Shown: piece after piece, positions 1 to 6,695 of the stretch
Numbering within the stretch: the stretch's first letter is position 1
Layout of the letters: every line of letters starts with the position of its first letter
Source of the DNA: JAPXSY01 sp034003585
Lineage (GTDB): Bacteria; Verrucomicrobiota; Kiritimatiellia; RFP12; UBA1067
Direction of reading: 5' to 3'
Assembly (NCBI GenBank): GCA_034003585.1
Contig: JAVEYH010000080.1
Span: 1 to 16,213, forward strand
Length of the DNA: 16,213 nt
The notes under the pieces: generated by a model
What the model saw: only the letters and a program-made list of their open reading frames with translations
Database searches by the model: none
Told to the model about the DNA's origin: nothing
Made by a program: the position numbers and the translations under genes

Positions 1-2
1 GC

Positions 3-791
3 CATTGGTGGTTTGTCCTTGTGGATGTCGTCGCCGCCCTCACCGACTCCGCCAATCCGTCCGGCTATCTCAGAGATATGCGCCGACGCGATCCCTCTTT
101 AGCCGAGACGTTCAAAGGGGGTGGGCAATTTGCCCCCCCCCTTGCTCTGGCGTTCGCTACGGCGGGCGGGCGTCAGAAACTGCTGTGCTGGAATACCGAA
201 GGCGTCTTCCGCCTGATCCAGTCGATCCCCAGTCCCAAGGCCGAGCCATTCAAGCGCTGGTTGGCGCGGGTCGGCAAGGAACGTATCGACGAGATCGAGA
301 ACCCCGAGCTGGCCATGGCCCGGATGCAGGAGCTTTACGAGAAGAAGGGATACCCGAAAGAGTGGATCGACAAACGCCTGCGTGGCATCGCCGTGAGGCA
401 GGATCTGACCGATGAATGGAAGAACCGCGGCGTACGGAATGCGTTGGAATACGCCCTCCTGACCAACGAGATCATGCAGGGCGCGTTCGGCCTCAAGGTC
501 GATGAGTACAAGCAGGTCAAAGATCTGGACCGCGAGAACCTGCGCGACCACATGACCGACATCGAGCTGATCCTGACCATGCTGGCCGAGGCCACCACCA
601 CGAAACTGCACCGCGACCGGGACTCGCAGGGCCTGACGCCCCTGACGAAAGACGCCCGCGACGGCGGCGCGGTCGCGGGCCGGACGCGCAAGGACATCGA
701 AGCCCAGACCGGCAAGCCGGTGATCGCGCCGGAGAACTTCAAGACGCTCACCGCCAGAGAGCCGCGGAAGCTGAAAAAGGGCGAGTCGTGA
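3..791 (+). CDS. Bro-N / DinD-like protein, 5'-truncated by the window edge
   Basis: Seen: the reading frame is open from the first complete codon and starts WWFVLVDVVAALTD, then NPSGYLRDMRRRD. This is the middle of a Bro-N (phage antirepressor-type) domain, so the true start lies upstream and the GTG at 21 is not the start. The second half (around LLTNEIMQGAFGL and HMTDIELILTMLAEATTTK, ending in a GxxVAGRTRKDIE stretch) resembles the C-terminal part of E. coli DinD as I remember it. Known: Bro-N/DinD-like genes often sit between or beside hsdM, hsdS and hsdR, and E. coli DinD is SOS-induced and reported to inhibit RecA filament activity. Inference: it is an accessory gene of the type I restriction operon whose hsdR lies downstream. 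Its stop is 3 nt before the ATG of an hsdR remnant. Exact function is unknown; family assignment is fairly secure, the DinD role is not. Confidence 0.8.
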   Translation, partial: HWWFVLVDVVAALTDSANPSGYLRDMRRRDPSLAETFKGGGQFAPPLALAFATAGGRQKLLCWNTEGVFRLIQSIPSPKAEPFKRWLARVGKERIDEIENPELAMARMQELYEKKGYPKEWIDKRLRGIAVRQDLTDEWKNRGVRNALEYALLTNEIMQGAFGLKVDEYKQVKDLDRENLRDHMTDIELILTMLAEATTTKLHRDRDSQGLTPLTKDARDGGAVAGRTRKDIEAQTGKPVIAPENFKTLTAREPRKLKKGES

Positions 792-794
792 AGC

Positions 795-863
795 ATGGCT
801 AAGCGAAAGAAACCGCCGGAGCTGACCTTTCAGCAGCACATCGCGGACTACCTGATCCACGAG
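795..863 (+). repeat. Direct repeat, left copy, flanking the ATPase-RloB module
   Basis: This 69-bp stretch is repeated at 2981-3049 at about 90% identity. The offset of 2186 bp equals the module plus one copy. Recombination between the copies would remove the ATPase and RloB genes and rejoin the Bro-N gene to an intact hsdR. Confidence 0.85.
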
Positions 864-890
864 TGCGTCACCGGCCAGCGGCGGGTTTAG
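795..890 (+). pseudogene. hsdR 5' remnant (31 codons, then unrelated sequence and a stop)
   Basis: Seen: an ATG 3 nt after the Bro-N gene stop opens a 31-codon frame whose first 23 codons (795-863) match the start of the complete hsdR at 2981-3049. The proteins read MAKRKKPPELTFQQHIADYL here and MAKRQKPPELTFQQHIADYL there. About 63 of 69 bases agree, including an identical run of about 35 bases, and three of the six differences are synonymous. After codon 23 the sequence departs completely and stops with TAG at 888-890. Inference: this is the severed start of an earlier hsdR allele, left behind when the ATPase/RloB module entered the operon. A functional 31-residue peptide is possible but there is nothing to support it. 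Confidence 0.85.
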
Positions 891-998
891 GAGGTTGTTT
901 TGTGTTTTTTGAGATATTCTCACAATTTTAATGCAATCAACACCGTTATGTGTCATACTCTGGCTGTTTTTTGAGACGATAAACCAAAAGGATCAGCC
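891..998 (+). promoter_or_regulatory. AT-rich leader of the ATPase-RloB module with direct and inverted repeats
   Basis: This 108-bp gap is much richer in A and T than its surroundings. It holds an exact 12-bp direct repeat TGTTTTTTGAGA (903-914 and 965-976). An inverted repeat TTGTG/CACAA (900-904 and 921-925) encloses GAGA-TAT-TCTC (911-921). TTTAAT at 927-932 could be a -10 but has no good -35 at standard spacing, so no exact promoter is called. AAAGGA (985-990) is a clear ribosome binding site 8 nt before the ATG at 999. The repeats look like sites for a regulator or for the recombination that formed the left edge of the module. Confidence 0.5.
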
Positions 999-2303
999 AT
1001 GTTGATCGATTTCGAAGTCGGCAACTATCTCTCGTTCAAGGATCCCGTGCGGCTCAGCATGGTCGCCGTGAACGCCTACAAGGAGCACCTCGAGGACAAC
1101 ACTTTCGAGTTGGGGGACTTCCGCCTGCTCAAGAGTGCCGCCGTCTACGGCGCCAACGCCAGCGGCAAGTCGAACCTTCTCGCCGCCATGATCTTCATGC
1201 GCCGGTTCGTCCTCTCCTCGTCCAAGGAGACGCAGGTGGAAGACGAGATCCCCGTCACGCCCTTCCTGCTGGACACCGCCACCGAGAACGCCCCGAGCCG
1301 CTTTGAGATCACGTTTATCCAGAGCGGTATCCGCTACCGCTACGGTTTTGAGGCCGACCGCAGGGCCGTCCGCAAGGAGTGGCTGCTGCGCGCGGAAAAG
1401 ACCAAGGAGACGCCCCTCTTCCTCCGTGAGGATGACGGCATCGAGGTGGCCGAGTCGTTCAAGGAGGGAACGGGTCTGGAGGAGAAGACCCGCGACAACG
1501 CCCTTTTCCTCTCCGTCGTCGCGCAGTTCAACGGCAAGATCTCCGCGGATGTTCTAAAATGGTTTAACGATTTCCAGGTCATGCACGGCTTGAGTGACCA
1601 TGAATTCGAGCCTTATACGGCACTATGCCTGCAGGACGTAGCCAAGCACGAGCAACTTGTCCGGCTCATCCAAGGCGCAGATGTCAGCATCTCCGATTTG
1701 GTTGTGAACGAGGTGCCTTTCGACACCGACGACCGGGTGCTTAAGTACCTGCCCGCAGAATTAAAGAAGAAACTACAGGGACAGATACAGTTAAAAATCT
1801 CCGCTGTCCACAAGAAGTTTCGCGGCGGCGATTTTGACAGTCTGGTTCCGTTCAAACTCAACGAAACCGAATCTGCCGGCACCAAGAAGTTTTTACGCAT
1901 GGCGGCCCCGATTCTGGATTGCCTCGACAAGGGATATGTGGTGGCGATCGACGAGCTGGACGCCAAGCTGCATCCGCTGCTCACCAAGGCCATCGTCGGG
2001 ATGTTCAACTCCGCCGTGACGAACCCCAAGGGCGCCCAGTTGATCTTTGCCACGCACGACACGATGCTGCTCGAAAAGGGCAAGCTTCGCCGCGATCAGA
2101 TCTGGTTCACGGAAAAGGACCGCCTCGCCGCCACGACGCTCTACTCCCTGGCCGAGTTCAAGCTCCCTGACGGCACCAAGGTTCGCAACGATGCGGACAT
2201 TGCCGCCAACTACATCCGCGGCCGCTACGGCGCGATCCCCTATCTGGGCAACTTCGAAACCCTCTTGAAGGAGACGGACCATGGGGAAACCCGTCAAATT
2301 TAG
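999..2303 (+). CDS. AAA family ATPase of an AbiL/RloA-type defence pair
   Basis: Seen: 434 residues beginning MLIDFEVGNYLSFKDPVRLSM, the usual start of the AAA_15/AAA_21 ABC-type ATPases. GANASGKS (51-58) is Walker A, ESAGTKK (291-297) fits the ABC signature position, VVAIDELD (314-321) is Walker B with the catalytic glutamate, and ATHD (351-354) is the H-loop. No key residue is missing. The start has AAAGGA 8 nt upstream. Its last 23 bp overlap the RloB gene, so the two are translationally coupled. Known: such ATPases pair with RloB- or Toprim-type effectors in AbiL, RloA/RloB and, more distantly, PARIS systems. Inference: it senses phage and controls the partner. Bases 1550-1900, between Walker A and Walker B, are poorer in GC and use TTA, CTA and ATA codons not seen in the first third, which suggests a mosaic sensing region. 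OLD-like or other AAA ATPase pairs are alternatives. Confidence 0.88.
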   Translation: MLIDFEVGNYLSFKDPVRLSMVAVNAYKEHLEDNTFELGDFRLLKSAAVYGANASGKSNLLAAMIFMRRFVLSSSKETQVEDEIPVTPFLLDTATENAPSRFEITFIQSGIRYRYGFEADRRAVRKEWLLRAEKTKETPLFLREDDGIEVAESFKEGTGLEEKTRDNALFLSVVAQFNGKISADVLKWFNDFQVMHGLSDHEFEPYTALCLQDVAKHEQLVRLIQGADVSISDLVVNEVPFDTDDRVLKYLPAELKKKLQGQIQLKISAVHKKFRGGDFDSLVPFKLNETESAGTKKFLRMAAPILDCLDKGYVVAIDELDAKLHPLLTKAIVGMFNSAVTNPKGAQLIFATHDTMLLEKGKLRRDQIWFTEKDRLAATTLYSLAEFKLPDGTKVRNDADIAANYIRGRYGAIPYLGNFETLLKETDHGETRQI

Positions 2304-2976
2304 CGACCGTAACAAAGAGTGGTTTCTCCGCAGCCAAAAGGCCGAAACGCGGCGTGCCGACGCTTTGGCCGAACGGGAACGCATTTTGATCGTCTGCGAG
2401 GGCGAGAAGACCGAACCCAACTACTTCGAGGCCATCAAAGGTGAATTGCCCCTGCATGTCGTTGAAGTGAAAATCAGCGGCGAGGGCGACAACACCTTGC
2501 GGCTGGTCGAGAAAGCGCAGGCGCTGCGCGACGAACGGGCGAGCGGCTCCTACCCGTTCGACCAGGTCTGGGTGGTCTTTGACCGTGACAGTTTCCCGCC
2601 TTCTGACTTCGACAACGCCATCACAAAAGCCGAAGCCGTCGGCATCAAGTGTGCGTGGTCCAACGAGGCGTTCGAACTCTGGTACGTGCTCCATTTCGAG
2701 TACCGCAACACCGCGATGCCTCGCACCGCATATCAGGACACACTTTCAACCCTCATGGGCAGAACGTACGCCAAGAATGCACCGGACATGTATCAAGTCC
2801 TTTCGCAAAAAGGTAAACAGTCCAAAGCCATCAGTTTCTCCAAGCGCCTCCATCAGGATGTCGTCACGGCCCACACGCCGCCGTCACGCGCCAACCCCTG
2901 TACGACCGTCTATGCGTTGGTCGAGACGCTCAACGGCTTCAGACCGACCCCGGAACCCGCAGCACCGGAGCCCTGA
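2281..2976 (+). CDS. RloB-family protein (AbiLii-type putative effector)
   Basis: Seen: 231 residues with the RloB hallmarks ILIVCEGEKTEPNYF (glutamates at 40 and 42), VWVVFDRD (DxD at 101-103) and SNEAFELWYVLHF (127-139). These acidic motifs in this order resemble a Toprim-like metal site. Length is normal for the family. The ATG lies inside the ATPase gene with GGAG about 8 nt upstream, and the stop is 4 nt before hsdR. Known: the name comes from R-linked ORFs in Campylobacter type I restriction loci, and AbiLii of lactococcal AbiL belongs to the same family. Inference: it is the toxic arm, perhaps a nuclease, held in check or activated by the upstream ATPase. The Pro/Ala-rich tail (about 221-231) is probably unstructured. 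Family call is strong; the biochemical activity is inferred. Confidence 0.88.
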   Translation: MGKPVKFSDRNKEWFLRSQKAETRRADALAERERILIVCEGEKTEPNYFEAIKGELPLHVVEVKISGEGDNTLRLVEKAQALRDERASGSYPFDQVWVVFDRDSFPPSDFDNAITKAEAVGIKCAWSNEAFELWYVLHFEYRNTAMPRTAYQDTLSTLMGRTYAKNAPDMYQVLSQKGKQSKAISFSKRLHQDVVTAHTPPSRANPCTTVYALVETLNGFRPTPEPAAPEP

Positions 2977-2980
2977 CATC

Positions 2981-3049
2981 ATGGCCAAGCGACAGAAACC
3001 ACCGGAGCTGACCTTTCAGCAGCACATCGCGGACTATCTGGTCCGCGAG
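2981..3049 (+). repeat. Direct repeat, right copy, forming the start of intact hsdR
   Basis: Codons 1-23 of hsdR, repeated in diverged form at 795-863. Differences include silent changes (GCC/GCT, CCA/CCG, TAT/TAC), as expected between two alleles that each evolved as coding sequence rather than from a fresh target-site duplication. Confidence 0.85.
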
Positions 3050-5908
3050 CATGGCTACGGTGTGCTTGAACAGGGCGATATCACGGATACGGACCATTGC
3101 ATCGCCGAAGACCAGCTTTGGGCCGTCCTCAAGGCGACCCAGGCCGACGCGCTCAAGAAGCTGGAGGACGATTACGGCACCGACGCGCGGGACGAGGTTT
3201 TCAAGGCGCTGCGCAAGGAACTGGCGCACACGCCTCTGTGGATGATCCTGCGCAACGGGCTCGAAGTCAGGGCGCGGGTGCGCCTGCAGCTCTTCTATCC
3301 GAAACCCCGCTCGAACCAAAGCGCCGCGAACGACGGCTATCCGCAGAACCGCATCACCTTCCGGCCGCATTTCTATTTCGGCGAGACGAACAAGGAGATC
3401 GACTTCGTCCTCTTCCTGAACGGACTGCCCATCGTGGCGCTGGAGCTGAAGCACGAGGCCAACCAGACCGTGCATGACGCCGTGGCGCAGTTCGCCGGGC
3501 GCGACCACACGCGCAAGATCTTCCGGCACCCGTTCCTTTATCTGGCCGCCGACACCTGCGACGTCATGGCCGCGACCGACCCGCGCCGCGAGGAAAACTT
3601 CCGCTGGCACAACACGGGCTTGAACAACGCGCCGCTGAATCCCGACGAATACCCGGTCGAGTTTCTGTACCGCGAGGTGCTGTCCAAAGAGCATTTGCTG
3701 GAGGCGCTCTCGTTCTTTCTGGTGCGCGTGCCCGAGCGCGAGGCGGAGGACGACAAGCCCGCACGTCCGGCGTGTACCCTGTTCCCGCGCTACCACCAAA
3801 GCCGGCTGGTGCGAAAAATCTCCGCCGACATCTCGGCGCACTTCGCCGCCACGGGGGGCATCGGCAAGAAGTATCTCGCGGACCACTCCGCAGGCAGCGG
3901 CAAGACGCTCTCGATCTGCTGGCTGGCCGACCGGCTGCACAGCCTCTTCAAGCCCGGCACCAACGAAAAGCTGGTGGACATCACGTTCATCATCACCGAC
4001 CGCAAATCGCTCGACACCAACATCCGTGAAGACATCGCGAACTTTGTCCACCTGAAAGACGTGGTGGGCATCGCCAAGAAGTCCGAGGATCTGCCGCGCT
4101 TCCTCAAAGAGCGCAGGCCGATCATCGTGACCACGCAGCAGAAATTCACCTATATCCTGGAGAAACTCCAAAAGGATTCGGCGTTAAAGGCCCTGCGCGT
4201 CGCCTTTCTGATCGACGAGGCCCACCGCTCCCAGGAAGGCCATGGCGGAGCGGCCATCCGGCTGCCCTTCCGCAGGGCGGACGAGCCGGACGCCGAAACG
4301 CCGGAGCTGGACGCAGAGGAGCAGATTGCCAAGGTCATCCGCGAGCACGATGTGAACCAGTTGTTCGTCGCGTTCACCGCCACGCCCGCCCAGGCCACGG
4401 TCGACCTGTTCGGCGAGGCGTTCGACACCTACACGGAAGACGAGGCCATCCAAGAGGGCTACATCGTGGATGTGGCGGCCAGCATCATCTCCTACAAGAC
4501 GCTCTACCACCTGCACTGCCGCTTCGTGCCCAAACCGGACGAAGAGGAGAAAGTCTATCCCAAGGGCGTGGTCTCCAAGGCGCTGATGAATGTCGCCTTT
4601 CAAGACGACGGGCTGATCCAGTACAAGTCCGAGGTGATGCTGCGCATCTTCGAAGAGCAGGTGATGCCGCTCATCAACGGACGGGCCAAGGCCATGATCG
4701 TCACCAGCTCCCGCGTGGCCGGGCTGCGCTATTTCGACATCATCAGGGAAAAGCTCAAGGAGCGTGGCGCGGCCTACAAAGTCCTGTACGCCTTCTCGGA
4801 CTTCACCCACCCCGAAACCAACGCGGAAATCCACGAGCACGCCGTCAACGGGCTCAAAGACGGCGAGCTGATCGAAGACCGGTTCGGCGGCGACGATTAC
4901 CGGCTCATGGTCGTGGCCAACAAATTCCAGACCGGTTTCAACCAGCCGCTGCTCGCGGGCATGTTCCTCGACAAGCCGGTCATGGACCGCAACGCCGTGC
5001 AGACCGTGTCGCGCCTCAACCGCAAGATCGACGGCAAAGACAAAGTGGTGGTCGTGGACTTCACCAACAACGCCGCCGCCATCCTGAAAGCCTTCGCCAA
5101 ATACCGCAAAGGAACGCCGTTCAAGCAGGAAGAACCGGATGAAACCCTTTGCCCGCAACTCTACGCCGACATTCTGGCTGCGAGGGTGTTCACGCAGAAG
5201 GATGCCACCGAGTTCGTGAAACTCGCGGCCATCGGCACCGATGCGCAGGTGCAATTCCTCATCAACGCGCTGCGCACACGGTTCCAGGCCAAGATCGCGG
5301 ATGCGGAAGAGCGCAAGGCGTTCGTCTATCTGCTGGCCCGCTACGTCAAGACCTTCCACTTCCTGACGAGCTTCTTCACCTATTCCGCCGAGCTGCAGCA
5401 GTTTGCCGCGTTCGCCGAATATGTCGGCCCGCAACTCATCAAGCAAGGCAGCGTGTCCGACCTCATGAAGCAGATCCGGCAGACCGAGGTCGTCAAGGCC
5501 GCGGTCGAGTATCAGGGCGTCACCACCAGCACCGGACCGGTCAAACTGAAACCCGGCCACGGTAAGAAGGGCTCCGGACCGCCGCCCAAGAAAGTGTCCG
5601 TGCAAGACATGATCGCCGCGATCCGCGCCATGCATGAGATCAGCGACGAAGAAGCGCTCTACATCAAACAGGTGACCGAGGAAAAGGCGGCCGACCCGGC
5701 GATCCGCGACACGGTCATCACGCACCGCGAAGACCGCGTGTACCTCGAAGGCGCGTATCGCGGCCAGGTGAACGGCGAGATCCAGGCCGCCTACGAAGAC
5801 ATAGGCCGCTACGACGAACTGGCCGACCAAAAATACACGGACACCGGCGGCATCTTCGACATTATGGCTGTCACTGTGATTCAAACCCATCTGACCACTG
5901 CGGCTTAA
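2981..5908 (+). CDS. hsdR: Type I restriction enzyme, R (restriction/translocation) subunit
   Basis: Cuts unmethylated DNA after ATP-driven translocation, as part of an HsdR-HsdM-HsdS complex. Seen: 975 residues from MAKRQKPPEL. The nuclease domain shows IDFVLFLNGLPIVALELK with D141, E155 and K157 of the PD-(D/E)xK site. The SF2 motor shows DHSAGSGKT (301-309, Walker A), LIDEAH (410-415), FTATP (465-469), FQTGFNQP (649-656) and VSRLNR (676-681). The C-terminal helical part, from about 740, would contact the methylase. All catalytic residues are present. The frame is open upstream to 2579, but that part overlaps RloB and has no family similarity, so ATG 2981 is preferred; it is 4 nt after the RloB stop and matches the remnant at 795. 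GGAG (2967-2970) may be its binding site. hsdM and hsdS are not in the window. Confidence 0.95.
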   Translation: MAKRQKPPELTFQQHIADYLVREHGYGVLEQGDITDTDHCIAEDQLWAVLKATQADALKKLEDDYGTDARDEVFKALRKELAHTPLWMILRNGLEVRARVRLQLFYPKPRSNQSAANDGYPQNRITFRPHFYFGETNKEIDFVLFLNGLPIVALELKHEANQTVHDAVAQFAGRDHTRKIFRHPFLYLAADTCDVMAATDPRREENFRWHNTGLNNAPLNPDEYPVEFLYREVLSKEHLLEALSFFLVRVPEREAEDDKPARPACTLFPRYHQSRLVRKISADISAHFAATGGIGKKYLADHSAGSGKTLSICWLADRLHSLFKPGTNEKLVDITFIITDRKSLDTNIREDIANFVHLKDVVGIAKKSEDLPRFLKERRPIIVTTQQKFTYILEKLQKDSALKALRVAFLIDEAHRSQEGHGGAAIRLPFRRADEPDAETPELDAEEQIAKVIREHDVNQLFVAFTATPAQATVDLFGEAFDTYTEDEAIQEGYIVDVAASIISYKTLYHLHCRFVPKPDEEEKVYPKGVVSKALMNVAFQDDGLIQYKSEVMLRIFEEQVMPLINGRAKAMIVTSSRVAGLRYFDIIREKLKERGAAYKVLYAFSDFTHPETNAEIHEHAVNGLKDGELIEDRFGGDDYRLMVVANKFQTGFNQPLLAGMFLDKPVMDRNAVQTVSRLNRKIDGKDKVVVVDFTNNAAAILKAFAKYRKGTPFKQEEPDETLCPQLYADILAARVFTQKDATEFVKLAAIGTDAQVQFLINALRTRFQAKIADAEERKAFVYLLARYVKTFHFLTSFFTYSAELQQFAAFAEYVGPQLIKQGSVSDLMKQIRQTEVVKAAVEYQGVTTSTGPVKLKPGHGKKGSGPPPKKVSVQDMIAAIRAMHEISDEEALYIKQVTEEKAADPAIRDTVITHREDRVYLEGAYRGQVNGEIQAAYEDIGRYDELADQKYTDTGGIFDIMAVTVIQTHLTTAA

Positions 5909-5912
5909 GGCT

Positions 5913-6578
5913 ATGAACAAAACCATCGACCAGATCCCGGAAGCCGACCGCCCGCGCGAGAAACTCTTGCGAAAAGGCGCACCCGCCCTGAGCGATCAGG
6001 AACTTCTGGCCATTTTGCTGGGCAAGGGCACACCCGCAATGGACGTGATGACGCTCGCCCGAAAGCTGGCGCGGCTTATTGATGAAAAAGGAATGGCGGT
6101 CACATCTGACGACCTGACCCAGTTCGAAGGCGTGGGTGACGCCAAGGCTACTCTAATCCTCGCGGCGTTCGAGTTCGCCCGCCGCCGTATCAAGCCCGAG
6201 GGCTCCAAGATCGTCACACCGGCGGACCTGTTGCCCCACATCCGGCACTATGCCGACCGCAAGCAGGAGCACTTTCTGTGTGCCAGCATCAACGGCGCGA
6301 ACGAGATCCTGAACATCCGCGTCGTCTCGATCGGCCTCATAGACCGCAGTCCCGTGCATCCGCGCGAAGTCTTTGCGGACGCATTGGCCGACCGCGCCTC
6401 GGCCATCATCGTCGCCCACAACCACCCGATGGGAAGCCTCGCCCCCTCTCCAAGCGACATATCAATCACCGCCCAGCTCAAAGCGGCGGGTGAAATCGTC
6501 GGCGTTGAACTGCTGGACCACATCATCTTCAACCGCACCGGCTACACCAGTTTTTTGGAAACCGGGGGGTGGGTGTAG
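5913..6578 (+). CDS. radC: RadC family protein (HhH plus JAMM/MPN domain)
   Basis: Seen: 221 residues. The N-terminal part has the RadC UPF0758 start (DRPREKLLRKGAPALSDQEL) and a helix-hairpin-helix FEGVGDAKA (71-79). The C-terminal JAMM domain has HNHP...SPSD with H169, H171 and D182 as metal ligands. This is full family length. The ATG is 4 nt after the hsdR stop, so it is co-transcribed with the restriction genes. Known: RadC-like proteins are common on prophages, genomic islands and in restriction loci; the old radiation-repair role for E. coli RadC was not upheld, and the molecular function is unresolved. Inference: here it is an accessory of the restriction/defence operon rather than the core chromosomal copy, but the sequence alone cannot tell which. 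Confidence 0.9.
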   Translation: MNKTIDQIPEADRPREKLLRKGAPALSDQELLAILLGKGTPAMDVMTLARKLARLIDEKGMAVTSDDLTQFEGVGDAKATLILAAFEFARRRIKPEGSKIVTPADLLPHIRHYADRKQEHFLCASINGANEILNIRVVSIGLIDRSPVHPREVFADALADRASAIIVAHNHPMGSLAPSPSDISITAQLKAAGEIVGVELLDHIIFNRTGYTSFLETGGWV

Positions 6579-6634
6579 GGCCAGCAGCCGTTATCGGTGC
6601 TCTGGGCAAGTAGGCTAAGCGGCCCATATTTTTC
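6578..6634 (+). terminator. Possible terminator after radC
   Basis: GGGCC (6578-6582) can pair with GGCCC (6621-6625), enclosing a smaller hairpin AGCA-g-CCG/CGG-TGCT (6583-6601, loop TTAT). The outer stem is followed by ATATTTTTC. The long, imperfect structure makes this a moderate candidate; it would separate the restriction operon from the trp promoter. Confidence 0.35.
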
Positions 6635-6658
6635 GCACTTTTCCCGCACCTTTTCCGC

Positions 6659-6695
6659 TTGACAAACACGCGGTTGTTTCTATATAAAGAAACGC
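6659..6695 (+). promoter_or_regulatory. trpD promoter with palindromic -10 and leaderless start
   Basis: TTGACA (6659-6664) is followed by TATATA (6681-6686, spacing 16) or TATAAA (6683-6688, spacing 18). The -10 is the centre of the palindrome GTTTCT-ATATAA-AGAAAC (6676-6693). The ATG is at 6696, exactly where transcription should begin, so the mRNA probably has no leader. A 28-base block (6674-6701), including the ATG, is identical to the block before trpB. A repressor could bind the palindrome. Confidence 0.82.

Noticed and set aside
21..23. GTG as start of the Bro-N gene
   Set aside because: The frame upstream (WWFVL) already matches the Bro-N domain, so the gene begins before the window.
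2579..2980. 134-codon upstream extension of hsdR
   Set aside because: Overlaps the RloB gene in another frame, has no HsdR similarity, and the remnant at 795 confirms the start at the equivalent of 2981.
4184..5926. 580-residue minus-strand frame opposite hsdR, and 2939-4171 likewise
   Set aside because: Shadow of a GC-rich gene: composition rich in Val, Gly, Arg and His with no recognisable motif, opposite a strand with all HsdR motifs.
6579..6695. Trp attenuator, leader peptide or T-box before trpD
   Set aside because: The promoter leaves no room for a leader, and no short frame with consecutive Trp codons was seen.
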